Below are positions 1 to 11,879 of a DNA stretch of 64,000 nucleotides, in pieces. Within the stretch, counting starts at the first letter, position 1, and each line of letters begins with the position of its first letter. A program made the translations under genes and the position numbers. The stretch covers positions 78,180,459 through 78,244,458 of the forward strand of contig NC_080579.1 in assembly GCF_029962835.1 (NCBI RefSeq), given 5' to 3'. The notes beneath the pieces are model-generated. The model ran no database searches. It worked only from the letters and a program-made list of their open reading frames with translations, and was not told the origin of the DNA. The stretch comes from Magnolia sinica (Eukaryota > Streptophyta > Magnoliopsida > Magnoliales > Magnoliaceae).

Positions 1-3000
1 GTGACATATCTCAACCGTTGCAGAGGAGCCCTCAACAAACGAACCTAATTGTTCGTTGGAAACCCAGACGCTCACACGTGTCGATCTCTCTCTGCTTATA
101 GATGAGTGTGTGCTTTACGCCCAACCCCTATCTCTCATCTTGAGGCATTGATCGTCAATCTAGAAAGCGATGGGGAGGACACGTCTCTTTAGGGGAGGTG
201 AGGCTTAATGTGGCGCCTTGAGATCGATCTTGACCGATCTCCAAATCTGCTTACGTCAGTCGCTCTCTTTGTCGATGTCAATGGGAGATTTTGATGATCT
301 CGGTCAATTAATTTTGGACGCCTTCGAAGTGAATCAGGTGGCTACACGTGGCTCGACAGAGCTCCCTTTTAACGCCTCCCCTTCCTCGTTTTTTGAATCT
401 GACGATTACATCAGCAGTGGGAGGTTGGTTAATGACATGTCTTCGTCTCATGCTCCTTTTGGCTGAGATATCGATTCGAGAAATGATCTGATCCCTTCAC
501 CTTATGCCATGTATACCCAGTTAGCTCTGTCGACATCAGAGCCTTTGACAGTCCTCAAGCACCCCGCCACGTCAGATGGTTCGCGCCCTCCCCCCCTCCT
601 TCTCTGTTAACATTGAAGAATTCATGTCCCCCTAGTTATCCGTCCGCTCTTCTAGCGACATGTGGAGGTTCTTTCTCTGCTATATTCCTAGAGGGCCAGT
701 CCTTAGTCCTTTGCCCCTTTCCAGTTTCTTCTAGCTCCTCCCCTCTCCTCTCATTTTTCACCTTCCTCTTCTCTTTTAATCCTCCCTTCATTTCTCGACT
801 ATCTTGGTTCGTCATCTCCTTGTTACCCTTCTTCCCTCTTCTTGTCAAGGGCAATCCTTTCATTGGTCCATGGTGCTAATGGGACAAGAAGATATATTCC
901 TCTTCCTTGCAAAACTCCCCCCACCCCTATTTATAGTCACTCCCCTGCTTCATGTTGTGTTGGTCAACATTCCCTTTTTAGACCCCTACAACCGTAGGTC
1001 TACCATATCTCCGACGACTGCCACTATTCTTTTTAACTGCAAAGATCCTCAAAAAGCTAAAGAGGCAATTATAGAATCCAGGTAACTGGTGGGAATGCTA
1101 TTTGGGGAAAATGAAGAGGATTATATAACATTGTATCATTTCATTAAGGAAAGGGGAGCTTGAGTAGCCCTGCTATCAAGAAAACTCTCAAGTCCCTTCA
1201 AGGATGGAGGGAACTTATTAATCTTAATTCATCATTCAATTACGAGGTGGGCTCGAGCTCTAAGTCTTTGAAAAAGGTTGAAGGGCATTGTTAGTTAGCC
1301 CATGATGACCCTCTCTCGAATGTTCGCGGTTGGATTGTGACAGGAAAAGGTCTCAAGTCAAAGATGTGCTTTGGAAATATAAACCCTAGATTATAGCGAT
1401 TCAGTAAATAAAGCTTCGATCGATAAGTTCTTTGGACCTCAATTCAATTCAGGGTATTTGACATAAGGACAGGGTTTATCTGGGAGCGGAAGGATCGAGG
1501 AATTTTGATTGCTTTGGACTTCGATGCGTGGGTTAAAGAAGACTATATGTCGGTGGCTTTTCTGTTTCTGAAGTTTTAGAAAACTCTTCTTCTGGCCTGA
1601 AATGGGTTTTCTCTTCAATCTATGGTTCCTGTAAGGCTTCTCAGTGGCATCTACTTTGGGATGATCTTAATGCCATCAAGCTCAAACGGACCCTGCCCTG
1701 ATGTCTTGAGGGAGACTTTAACTTCATTCGCTTCTCTTTTGAGAAATCGAATGGGGGTCATATCTCCATGAGGATGAAGTCGTTCTCTAATTGGGTTGGG
1801 GACAACAATCTTATTGATCAGCCGCTTGATCCTCTTCTGGGAGTTAAGTTCACTTGGATTAACAGTCAATCGCTTCCCATTATTTCTAGGCTTGACATAT
1901 TCCTCGTCTCTGCAAAAGAGACTCAGGATGATTTGGAGGTTGCCATCTCTAATGCTCTGACAACTATCTAAGCAGTGGATGTGTAGGAAGACGCGGCCTC
2001 CCTTTCTATTGAACACCAAGTCGATAGGGATTTGCATAGACTTGCTTATGCTTCAACAACCGAGCAGTTGGAGATTAAATGGAGACAGAGATCCAGATCC
2101 AACTGGTTGAAAGCCAATGGTGAAAGCACAACTTTCTTTCATGGCATGGCCAACTCTGGGGCCAAATCCAATAAGATAAATTCAATTTCTTCCAATGGTT
2201 CCACAATCTCTGACAAGCATCAGGTATGTGACCATATAGTTTCATTTTATTCTTGTCTCGTTTCTTATGAAAATTGGGTTAGACCCAGGCTGGATAATTT
2301 GAATTTCTCTCAAATCTCTGTTGAAGAGCGGACTGCAATTGAATCTCTTTTCATTGAGTAAGAAATCAAAACGGCATTCTTCTCTTTAGGTAAAGATAAA
2401 TCATTGGGTCCGGATGGCTTTCCCATAGCCCCTTTTTAGTACTTTTAGGACATCTTGAAAAGGACATGAATGATTTTATTTCAGATTACTTCTATAACAA
2501 TTCCATCTCGAAGGCTATGGGAGCCACCTTCATTGCCCTGATCCCTGAAGTTGAGGTTGATGCAGACCTTAAAGATTTTCATCCGTTTAGCTTCTTAGGC
2601 TCGCCCTACAAGATCCTTGCCAAGATTCTTGTTACTAGACTCGAGCCAATCCTCTCTAAGGCTCAATGGGTCTTCTTGGTCAATAGACAAATTCTAGATT
2701 GTGCCTTGACTGTATCGATGCTCAATTCAAGGAAGGTGAGGGTGGCTTGGTTTGTAAGCTGGATGTCGAAAAAGCGTTTGATTACATTGATTGGGACCAT
2801 CTAGATTATGTTTTGTTTCGCCTTGGTTTTGGTTCTAAGTGATGAGGTTGGATCAATTCTTGCATTTCCTTGGCTCATTTCTTTCTACCCTAAAGGGTTT
2901 TTCAAGTCCTTAAGAGGACTTAGACAGGGAGATACTCTCTCTCTTCCTCTTCCTGATAGTTGCAGAAGGTTTGAATCATATGCTAAGACAAGGTGAGTCA

Positions 3001-4090
3001 ATTGGCCTAATAAATTGTTTTAAGTTGTCTCCAGATAGCCCTTTTGTCACTCACATTTAGTTTGTTGACAATGCCTTATTGTTCTATGATGCCTCTGTTC
3101 AAGCTGTTGCTAATCTTAGGAAAATAATTTGATGTTTTGAGGCTATCTTCGGCCTCAAAATTAATCTCTTCAAAAGCAAAATGTTAGCTATCAACTCCCC
3201 TAAAGTCTCTCTTCTTTTCTATGCAGAGTTGTTTGGATGCAAGCATAGATCGTACCCTTCCACCTATCTAGGTTTGCACTTTGTATTGGCGAACCTCTAT
3301 CCACCTTTGGGACTTAGTCATAGAAAGAATTGAAAGAAAATTGGAACCTTGGAAATGTAGATACCTTTCGCTTTGGGGACGACTCACACCCATCAAAACA
3401 ACACTGTCAAATCTTCCTTCTTATTTCCTTTCGCTTTTCCGCTGCCCTAAATCCATTATTTCTAGAATAGATAAACTCAAAAGAGATTTCTTATGGAATG
3501 GTAACTTTGACAGTTCTAAATTCCACCTCCTCAATTGGTTGGAGGTTTTTAAACCCTATGTGGAAGCGGAAGCTGGTATTAGGGAGCCATCAATAGTTAA
3601 TACCTCACTCTTGGGCAAATGGCTTTTGTGGTTTGGCAAAGAGGATTTCTCTTAGTGGAGGATCCATTTTTGTTGTCAAATATGGCTTACAAGTAGGAGG
3701 ATGGTTCTGTAGATCTTCCTCCTTGCATAGAGCTTCCTCGGTTTGGAAAAATATTATGAGTATTAAGCTTCTCTTTCTTCAGGGGGTTTCTTTTAATTTA
3801 GGTGATGGCTCTATAATTCATTTCTGGTTAGATAGGTGGCTCCTCGACAGACCTCCTCTCTCGCTCCCTTCCCTAACCTAGCCATAGTTAGGTCTAACAT
3901 TGATTCTTTAGTAGCTAATGCATTCTCTGCTTCTGGCTCAGGAGCCTGGTGCCCTCTCTGTAGAAGACCCTCGTGCTGGATCTTTTGAATATTCTCCAGA
4001 ATTCATCCCAATCCGGCTACTCCTGACTCCCTAGCCTAGACCCCGTTTCCCTTGGGAGAGTACTCCTATAGATCGTTCTTCCCCATCTGT
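1..4090 (+). mobile_element. L1-type LINE, 5' and central part (decayed)
   Basis: Degenerate non-LTR retrotransposon read left to right through several frames. About 1480-1975 resembles the end of the apurinic endonuclease domain (GGDFNF-like and FTWINS-like motifs near 1700-1860). About 2030-3880 gives reverse transcriptase pieces: SNWLKANGESTTFFHGMAN, KDKSLGPDGF, KILAKILVTRLEPILSKAQ, KLDVEKAFDYIDWDHL, LRGLRQGDTLS, a decayed FVDNALLFYD (normally FADD), then LTPIKTTLSNLPSYFLSLF. Stops and frameshifts occur throughout, so it is dead. 1-1080 holds serine- and proline-rich open frames that probably belong to the region between ORF1 and the endonuclease, but I recognise no domain there. LINE similarity fades near a GEYSYRSFF segment at about 4052-4080 and resumes near 6375 with the downstream zinc-finger domain. 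That places a later insertion between the two parts. Confidence 0.85.
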
Positions 4091-5206
4091 AGGGGGTTCG
4101 GAGAATCAATTGTTTTAGGGGGTTTAGGAAGGATAATTGCTTGTGAAATAACGACTGATTCTCCGGGATATTGGCGTTGGGTAATAACCACCGTTTCTCT
4201 GATTTTGTTCCTGTTACATGGTGCCATTCTAATTCAAGTGCCATTCCAAATCAACTGTGTCCTCTTTGTTGCTCATTCAGTCATCATTGCTCCACTCCCT
4301 CTTGTGATTTTGACCCCTATTTGTAACTCGGAGTTTTTGCATAGTTTTGGGGCATCCCGGCATTTTCTAACTAAGTGCTTAATAATTTATCCCTACATTC
4401 CTTTTCCTTTAATTCTCCGAGGAACCTTGCCATACCATAACCCCAATCTTCTCTATCTTTTCTTTCATCCTTTCCAGTGGCTTTCTTTTGGAATAGTTTT
4501 ATAAAGATTGGAATAATGATTCTTTGATCTTCCACTACCCCCGCTAATTGCATCGGCCAAGTTGCGTAATCCCCGCAACCCTTTAATTTATCCCTCCACA
4601 TGGTCAGAGGCCTAAACTTTTTATTAAATAAAGGTAAATACTAAGTGGGTTGCCATCCGTCGTGTGGAAACATGAGGAAGTAATAAAATACATTTGAAGC
4701 ATGTTTATTGATGCTAACAAAAAAGCATTGTCCTGATTATTTAGTGATGTATTTGGGCGTTTGTTAGTATTGTTGGTTGACCTTCTTCAAAGGTATGATT
4801 GCAAAGTATAATAAAGAGAAGTCAGCTTCATTCCCCTTTTCTTCCTTTTTCAGGTATTCACTTCTATAACTTGGGTCGATGTTTATAACTATTGCTGGTC
4901 TTTGTATTTAATTTCCCTTCGGATCTTCTATTGGTTGGCTGTTCATTACACACTGGAGCACTCCCATTTTTCCTAGTTCTGTTAGCATGGTTCTGTCTGC
5001 AATGATATTTTCCTTTTGGATGTTTTTATTGTAATCTTTGATAACACACTACCCAAATTTGTCACATCTGGATGCAGATGTAAGAATGCATTTACATGAG
5101 TTGTCTAGGTTTACATAATGTGGTATGCCTTTTTGCTGAGTATGGGGACTATTTAGAATTTGCCTTTGGATGCATCCCCAAAGAGTTTCAATAAGATGTG
5201 CTTCTT
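4091..5206. other. Unassigned left part of the insertion that splits the LINE
   Basis: About 1.1 kb between the end of recognisable LINE sequence and the 3' end of the Rep relic. The longest frame (+ 4052-4504) starts in LINE sequence and runs into hydrophobic sequence that I cannot match. No coat-protein-like, movement-protein-like or transposase motif is visible in any frame. If the insertion is one viral or plasmid unit, this is where other genes would have been. It may equally be a different repeat. No origin hairpin with a canonical TAATATTAC or TAGTATTAC nonamer was seen. Confidence 0.4.
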
Positions 5207-6292
5207 CTAATTTTTTTGTAAATTCGAGAAGAACCTCATGCGCATAAACCGTTCCTGAAAGGGTCCTTTATACTTAATGCGTCTTGGTAATTTGTTTGTG
5301 ATCATGACCATTGGAACGTTTACCTTTTTGGTGAAAACTGGTGAATGCTTGGAGTCTTGTTGGCACTCTTGACCATCAAGTATTTTTAATATAGTGTTAG
5401 CAAAAGCGGTCCCTGCTTCAGTGGCTGCAGTCAATCCACTCTCTGAGTGGGGTTCAAGAAATTCATCGAAGACCCATAGGTCATAGTGATCATGCGCACC
5501 GGCAAAGTCATTTCTCTGCGAGCTTGTGACGTAAATACATATTACTTTTGACAGCAAATTAAAAATTAAAGTTTTTTGCGTGCTTGGTTTTCCATATATG
5601 AACAATTGTTTAGTTTCTATGGGTCTTTGAAAACATAATTGAAACGTGATCCAATCAATTAATTGGTATTTTTACAGTAATTGCTCAATGTCATACTCCT
5701 ATGCATCCCTATGATGATTTAGATAATTGACAACTCATTCTATCACGGAGATTTTTGTGTTCCGGAAGGTCGTCAAAGGTAGACCTTACCAAGGAATAAG
5801 CTGAATAGGCACCTTCGTGCTAATACTTCATCCTTAAAAATCTGAAACCAATCATCTTTCTGTTTTGGCCGCTTAATATTTGTTTTTCTGTCTGTTTCAG
5901 CCTTTTGATGTTTCTTTCTTGCATGAATTACTTTTTGTATCTGCTCCAGTATGTCACCCCAAATTAAAGGCTCCATATCTTCCTTGAGTGTGTATTCACA
6001 TACAGAAGCCAATGTTTTGTGGAATTTTATGCCAATCTGCTCTCCCTCAAACTCAGGAAAGGTTCCCCTTGGTTTAGCTGTGGCAGTGTACCTGCTTGTG
6101 TTGTTTGCCCAGATCCCTCCATGATAGTGAAACCCCCCTCGCTCGTGTTTTTCTTTGGCCAACCTTTTTACAATCAAAGCACTCCTTAACTTTTTGTGTA
6201 ATTTCGCTTTTATTTTCCAATCTCTTTTCAGTGTGACTTAAAGTAAAATAAATAGCTGTAAATTCGTATGATTCTTTTGTGTGTTCATTTGT
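5207..6292 (-). pseudogene. Endogenous CRESS-DNA-type Rep (HUH endonuclease + SF3 helicase), broken
   Basis: Minus-strand remnant of a rolling-circle replication initiator, in three frames. (a) An N-terminal piece, about 6292-6175, contains a motif I-like IYFTLSH near 6239-6253. (b) 6177-5773 carries the metal-binding HUH-type motif FHYHG (His residues near 6129-6121), preceded by EKHERGG, and motif III EYTLK with catalytic Tyr and the +3 Lys near 5994-5983. (c) 5605-5207 carries a superfamily 3 helicase: Walker A-like GKPSTQKT near 5593-5570 (Gln where the family usually has Gly), Walker B LWVFDEF near 5479-5459, motif C MVMITNK near 5311-5291, and a C-terminal FQERFMRMRF-like arginine-rich strand. 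A frameshift lies near 6165-6180 and at least one more between 5773 and 5605, so no intact protein is encoded. The order HUH, Tyr, SF3 is that of Rep proteins of circular ssDNA viruses and related plasmids. The closest lineage (geminivirus-like, other CRESS virus or plasmid) cannot be told without a search. Flanking LINE halves on both sides argue for nuclear integration. Confidence 0.82.
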
Positions 6293-6374
6293 TGGACAAC
6301 TTTATTCTACAGGCCAACTCTCCTGTTTCCTTCCATAACTGATCATAGTACAAATAGATGACTGACCTCCTCTG

Positions 6375-7036
6375 ACCTTGTTCCCTTCCTTCTTCTGGTC
6401 TTACGGCAGCCCCTTGAAGGTCGCGGCTTTTACCTGCCTTCTTGCTAGGGAGAGAACCCTGACAGTCAACAATCTCCAGTGTAGGGGTCTCATTCTCCCC
6501 AACATTTTTATCCTCTGCATGGAGATGGGAGGAAACCATCAGTCATCTTTTCCTCCACTGCCCTGTCGCTCACAAAGTGTGGTCTGCCATTCTCTCCAAA
6601 TTCAAAGTCTTCAGGGTTATGCCGGACTGGCTGTCTTCATTGCTCTATGCCTGGCACTTCTTCAGCTCTGATAGAAGCCTCTCCAAAGCTTGGCAGCTTG
6701 CAGTGTTGGCGACTCTCTGGGATATTTAGTGAGAAAGGAACAGTCATTGCATCCGAATGTTTCCTCCTCCCTAGCTAGAGTCGCTGGCATTGCCCTTTGG
6801 AACATCAAAACCTGGACGAGTGTGCTTTCTCCAGCTGGCTGGTCATTGATTTCTCATCAGCTGGAGTAGTGTGTTTTGAGCTTGGCTCTTTGTCAGCTCG
6901 AGTTGCCCTTTTCAGGCGTCGGTCTCGAGTTGTATAGTTTTTCTTTGTTGTTTTGTTTTTGGGTTTGGTTGTCATGTTTTGTTTCCGGACCAGCTTTGGT
7001 CCCTTAAATAAAAATTTCATTCTTCAGAAAAAAAAA
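6375..7036 (+). mobile_element. L1-type LINE, 3' part with zf-RVT domain and poly(A)
   Basis: Continuation of the LINE at 1-4090. 6378-6520 encodes SPLKVAAFTCLLARERTLTV followed by NLQCRGLILPNIFILC, the zinc-binding domain (zf-RVT) that follows reverse transcriptase in plant L1 elements. 6540-6760 continues as a shifted frame. The element ends in a non-coding tail and an A-run at 7027-7036. The same orientation and domain order as the left part support one original element split by an insertion. Confidence 0.85.
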
Positions 7037-7959
7037 ACAAAACATGATACATGTATATCCATCCATTGTATTTGGCAAGGCCTATTGTTTATATGCCTTG
7101 GCCCAAAAATCAGGTCAAATCCACTTGCTAGGTGAGCCACTCAAACGCATATGATATAGACCCCCTAGTATTTCTTTGCAACCATCATCCATCATATACA
7201 TGTCTGGCCCAACTAATGTTGTGTAGTCACCAGCTTTTTCTTAGAATGGTACATTGCAACATTATCTTTCTTGTTGGCATTGCAACCCATGACGAATTTG
7301 GGTGTGGTAATCAAGCTCTGTAATAAGGAGTCATTCAACCTCTGGCATTCGTCTCCTATTAATGCAATTGGCTTCATTGTTTGAGTATTAAAGAAATGGT
7401 TCTGACATTTCAAATAGCCTCTTCATATCTGTTAAATTGTAAGTCAAGTTGGTCCTAGCATGTTTCATGTTGCACAATTGCATTCAAATTGAAAATGGAT
7501 GTGAAGATTGGGTATTTGGTGAATAGATAAAAAAAATCTATCATTTGAAGAAGTGTTGGGTCCATGCACAATAGGTGATAACTCATATAAGAAATGATGA
7601 GATGTGGGAAATTTGTTGTGTAACATGAGGGCAATTGAGATATAGATACTCTCGTAATTGTTATCAGTGTGAAATCAGCTATGCTATGATGTTGGGGAAG
7701 AAAATGGAGTGTAATTCAATATAAATAGATTGGTTCCTTTTTGAACTTTTATGATTATTGAGTGGTAAAGTTGTTTATCAAGAGTGGTTTTAGCCAGTGA
7801 GATTTTTTTAATGGAAAAAAAAAAAAAAGTTTATGTTAGATCTACTGTTATATTTTTTTTACTTGATTTTGGTTGTGAATGGTTGTTAAAGCCTTTGTTG
7901 AATTTGAAATGGAGAAGTGTATTGTGTAATGCTTTCTGTTGTCATCTATGGTGCTGTAC
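7037..7959. other. Gene-free spacer
   Basis: AT-rich sequence with short poly(A) and poly(T) runs (for example 7815-7828). Only short chance frames occur. I see no repeat family or gene in it. Confidence 0.5.
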
Positions 7960-8790
7960 ATCATCATCATCATCATCATCATCATCTAAGCCTTATCCCA
8001 ACTAATTGGGGTCGGCTACTTGAGTCTTTTTTCTGCCATTCCACTCTATCAGGGGCCATAACTTTAGGGGGTGTTTGGCACATGGTATTGGGAAGGATTA
8101 GGTGGGATGGGATTCAAAAAACATAATTATTACATACAGCAGGGATTGTCCCCTGTTACCATGGGATAAGCTTAATTCCATGCTATGTTTGTAATACGGT
8201 GGTACATTGAATGGATATACCCACCATCATTTGAAACTATTGAGAATAACACGTGTTATATCCAAACTGTTCATATGTTTTGTAACCTCATTTTATGACA
8301 TGGGCCTAAAAATGAGGCAGATCCAAAACTTATGTGGCCCCAAAGAAGTTTTCAACGGTAGGTATTCAATCCCCGCTGCTCTCTATGGTGGGGTCCACTT
8401 GAGCTTTAAATCTGCCTGATTTTTTGGCCCATGCTCTAAAATGATCTCAAAAAATGGGTGGACGGTGTGGATATAGCCCACACATCATGGTGGGACCTAC
8501 ACAACTTGCTAACATTGAGTGGAATTGGCACGGGACCCAATGCAATTCCATCTAATCTAATTCCAAGCTTTTCCAGTCTTCCCAAACATTGAGTGGAATT
8601 GGCACAGGACCAAATGCAATTCCATCCCACCTAATCCCATCTAATACCATGCGCCAAACGCCCCCTTAGTTTGACTATAGATCATTGAGTCTTTTCTTAT
8701 TACCTCCACTCATGTCCTTTGGGTTCTTCCTCTTGATCTTTTAGAGCCTTCATTGCCATTATGAAAATCAATATTGTTAGTCTCTTCGAG
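7960..8790 (-). mobile_element. RTE-type LINE 3' tail, interrupted by a MITE
   Basis: A CATCATCAT microsatellite at 7960-7987, then CTAAGCCTTATCCCAACTAA and GGGGTCGGCTAC, is the reverse complement of the 3' end of plant RTE LINEs, which end in GATGAT repeats. The tail continues to about 8066 and resumes after 8668 (CATTGAGTCTTTTCTTATTACC, then TTTAGAGCCTTC), matching the same tail at 34510-34700. No coding region is retained. Confidence 0.75.
8067..8665. mobile_element. Tourist-like (PIF/Harbinger) MITE, 599 bp
   Basis: Ends are inverted: GGGGGTGTTTGGCACATGG at the left and the complement of GGGGGCGTTTGGCGCATGG at the right. A TTA duplication flanks it (8064-8066 and 8666-8668), as expected for PIF/Harbinger MITEs. 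It is inserted in the RTE LINE tail. The interior is the abundant hairpin core of this genome (AAATGAGGCAGATCCAAA, TGGGGTCCACTTGAGC). It encodes no transposase. Confidence 0.85.
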
Positions 8791-9045
8791 TGCAAGATGT
8801 CTGCAACTCCCTCATCACTTGCACAAGATCACACCAGTTCTGGTTGGAATGATGCATTTGATGTCTTTTAGTTTGAAGGTTTGATAGAACAAAATAATAT
8901 TGGAAAATGTTTTAGTATAGGGCAGAAGTTATCAATCATCAGTTTAATGGATGATTATGTGTAACAATTAAGGAGCCACTATAACTAGCTTTAGAAGAAA
9001 TTATTGCACCATACATGCACTTCTCCAGCATAGTGGGTTTAATTG

Positions 9046-9574
9046 AGCAGTGGATTGCATCCTGCCCCTGCCTAGATGATAATCCATCCAGGCAGGGGCT
9101 CTTTTGGGGCCCACTGTGATGTATGGGTTTTATGCACTCCGTCCATCCATTTTTCCAGATCATTTTAGGGAACAGGCCCAAAAATTGAGGCAGATTCAAA
9201 GCTGAAGTGGACCACGCCACAGGAAGCAGCAGTGATAATGACACCCACCGTCGAAACCTTCCTAGGTACCACCATGATGTTTGTTTGCCACCCAACCTGT
9301 TCATAAGATCATACAGACCTGGATGAAGGGAAAGCAAATATCAGATTTATCCACAACTTCTGCAGCTCCCAGTAAATTATTAATGGCGGGCTTTCAATCC
9401 CCACTGTATGGTCCACTTGAGCCTCGGATCTGCCTTATTTTTGGGCTCGTATCTAAAATGATATGGAAAAAAATGGATGGACAGCGTGGATAAAACCCAT
9501 ATATCATGGTGGGCCTCACAAAGCCCTGCCTGGATGGATTATCCTCCAGGCAGTGCAGGACGCAATCTGCTTCT
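9046..9574. mobile_element. Foldback/MULE-like MITE with 9-bp target duplication
   Basis: Long inverted arms start AGCAGTGGATTGCATCCTGC at the left and end as the complement of AGAAGCAGATTGCGTCCTGC at the right, so most of the 529 bp can fold on itself. It is flanked by a perfect 9-bp repeat, GTTTAATTG, at 9037-9045 and 9575-9583. Long terminal inverted repeats with 9-bp duplications are typical of Mutator-like elements. There is no coding capacity, so it is non-autonomous. Confidence 0.85.
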
Positions 9575-9583
9575 GTTTAATTG

Positions 9584-10847
9584 GGACAATCACATTGTGT
9601 TAAGAGTAGGCATGCATTAATTGTTTATTAAGCATAACTAACAAAAAAAAGTGTTTTTTCAAGGACAATGGTGGATTGTTGGGCTTCTTTTTCTAACTTT
9701 TTTTTTTTAATTGCCCAATTTTCTCATACAAGTTTGACCTACTGATTGGTTGGCCAACATCATTTTTGGTCCCATCGCAATGTTCTTAATGTACCATACT
9801 TGATGAATGCCCAGATCTCTGACACGTTATGTGCTATTCCAGCACAAAAATATTCCCCCATGTGAATTGGTCTTTTTTGGAATGGTTTGCTCCAATTCAA
9901 TTGGCCAAAAGGCCTTTGCAAAATGGGGCTTTATTTGATATCTAGACAGCATATGAAGCTTGATACAGACACTCTGAAACCTTAACTCAAAAGTAAACTA
10001 ACTAGGTTGCAGAAAGCATTGTATGTTGAATCTAATAAATGTTGACCTGGACTGGTCAGCCCTCAAAATTGATAAACTCTCTTTTTTCACACTCGAATGT
10101 TCCCAATCCATCTCTTAATCAAGTAGGTCACACGCACAAAAATATAGACATTTTAGAGCAATGAAACCAACGGTCTACATTCAAGATGATGGGTTTCCTA
10201 ACTTCAGGTCTGGTCATGTCCGGTTAGTGACCATTTACCCACCATTCAAGTGGTAACATGGCACGTGTGTATGCAATCTAATCCATCTATCGGTGGGTTC
10301 AACCTTGAAAATTATCTATTTGTCCCGAACTCAACTCGAAACCTAGATGCAAAGGCCCAATGGGTACTTAAAACTTGATCAGATCTGGGTCCGGGTCTTC
10401 AAGAACTACACACTAGGTTTAAAAAGACCTGGACCAGGTAAGATCCAGTCCTGCTTAGCATGGGCATGGGTAAAAAGTCCTAGAGGAGTGATATATAACA
10501 TCTCTCCGTCTTTTAATTGCTCTCATTTAAATTGTAGCTTGCCATGGGAGAGTCCTTTTGTTAGCTTGTCAGCTCCAGTTACCATACTGCCTAGAGGAGT
10601 GAGCTAGATTTGTTTATTAGGACAGCCACTCCCATAAATTGCGTAGGATGTCAGTTCTTCATTATGCTGAAATGTGTGGTCTACTATTTTTATGACTAGT
10701 CATTTTTGTTGTGGGACCGAACTTTTGTATGGTATGGATTTCTCAAGTGGTATGTTGGTGGGAATAAATTGTGTTTTATGGAAATTTAAAATGCAATCAT
10801 CTATAAATGCTTTAATCCTCTTTCTCAGCCGACGTGTTATTATTTGG
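9584..10847. other. Gene-free spacer
   Basis: Low-complexity and AT-rich stretches, with short scattered GGTCTGGTC-like phrases that recur in other repeats here. No domain, RNA gene or clear element boundary was found. Confidence 0.45.
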
Positions 10848-11006
10848 GTTCCTGTCATAGTTCAATGGTAGAGGGCTGGTTTTAACATTCAGGTCTTTGA
10901 TTTGAGCCGAACTGATCTATTAAAATACACGAGCTGCTGTTTTAGAGTAAATCAACACCATCTAGGTGATTCTCATGTCATAGCAGCATTATTGAAAAAA
11001 AAAAAA
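10848..11006 (+). mobile_element. tRNA-derived SINE (copy 1)
   Basis: An A-box-like TAGTTCAATGGTAGAG at 10858-10873 and a degenerate B box, GGTCTTTGATTTGAGCC, at 10892-10908 give tRNA-like spacing. The element ends in a 12-A run at 10995-11006. A diverged copy with the same body (AACATTAGGTCTGTGATTTG) lies at 14395-14535, so this is a family and not a chance match. Pol III transcription is inferred from the boxes. Confidence 0.6.
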
Positions 11007-11398
11007 CTAGGGCATTTCAAATCTTTAATAAATCTAGTTTGCACATTTTTTCCCTCACAGAGATTTCTTGATGCAGAGAACTTTAAATATTGAAGGACAT
11101 GAAAAGACATTTTAGATGGAGTTGAGGATATTTTGGATGTGGCTATTGTCCATTGTACGGTTCAGATTGCTTCTGTAATATGCTTTTAACTGGCTTAGAT
11201 TTTACTTGCAAAAAGCAACCGATTCTTTTATGTGGGTAGATGGCTCTCCTTTTCTGTGTGGAGCTCTGTCCCTACTGTACTATCAGGGAGCTGTGCAACA
11301 AAGGCTGTGGGGTCCATCATGATTATTGCATGAAATTCACTCTATACATTTAATGAATAACTCATGCTAAGATGTTAGTTTAAAAGGGGCCTGGCCTC

Positions 11399-11848
11399 GG
11401 TGGGTCCCTGACTGTGGGGGCCCACTGTGATGTATGTGCCTTACATCCATGCTGTCCATCCGTTTTCATAGCTCATTTGAGGGCATGATTCCACAAATGA
11501 AGCAGATCCAAATCTCAATTTGACCACACTACAGAAAACAGTGGTGATTAACCATTAAAAATATGTGGATCACAAAAGTTTTGGATAAAGCTGATATTTG
11601 TCTGGTCCCTTCATTCAGGTCTTTGTGACATTATAAACAGGTTGGATGACAAATAAACATTCTAGTGGCCCCCAAGATGTTTACAAAGGCCGGTATTCAA
11701 TCACCATTGTTTCCTATGGTGTGGTCCACTCAAGAGTTGGATCTGCTTCATTTCTGGGATCATGCCCTAAAATGATCTGTCAAAACGGATGAACGGCTTG
11801 GATGTAAGCCACATACATCATTGTGGGCCCCACAGGGATCCACCCACC
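11399..11848. mobile_element. Foldback MITE of the GTGGGCCCAC hairpin superfamily
   Basis: Left end GGTGGGTCCCTGACTGTGGG and right end complement GGTGGGTGGATCCCTGTGGG. Both continue into GGCCCAC(T/A)(G/A)TGATGTATGTG, and the arms converge on the middle. I could not define a clear target duplication. No coding capacity. Confidence 0.6.
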
Positions 11849-11879
11849 TCCACATAAACTGCACCTACCCATTGAAAAG

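Noticed and set aside
4052..4504. Possible viral coat-protein gene on the strand opposite Rep
   Set aside because: The frame begins in LINE sequence and shows no coat-protein motif or basic N terminus. Kept only as an unassigned region.
5207..6177. Helitron RepHel or a cellular AAA+ ATPase as explanation for the Rep-like frames
   Set aside because: Helitrons carry a much longer SF1 helicase and a two-tyrosine HUH motif. Here a single Tyr (YxxK) is followed by a short SF3-type helicase.
7917..8126. Open frame with a run of nine histidines
   Set aside because: The run is the CATCAT microsatellite of an RTE LINE tail read in one frame. There is no domain and the frame crosses into a MITE.
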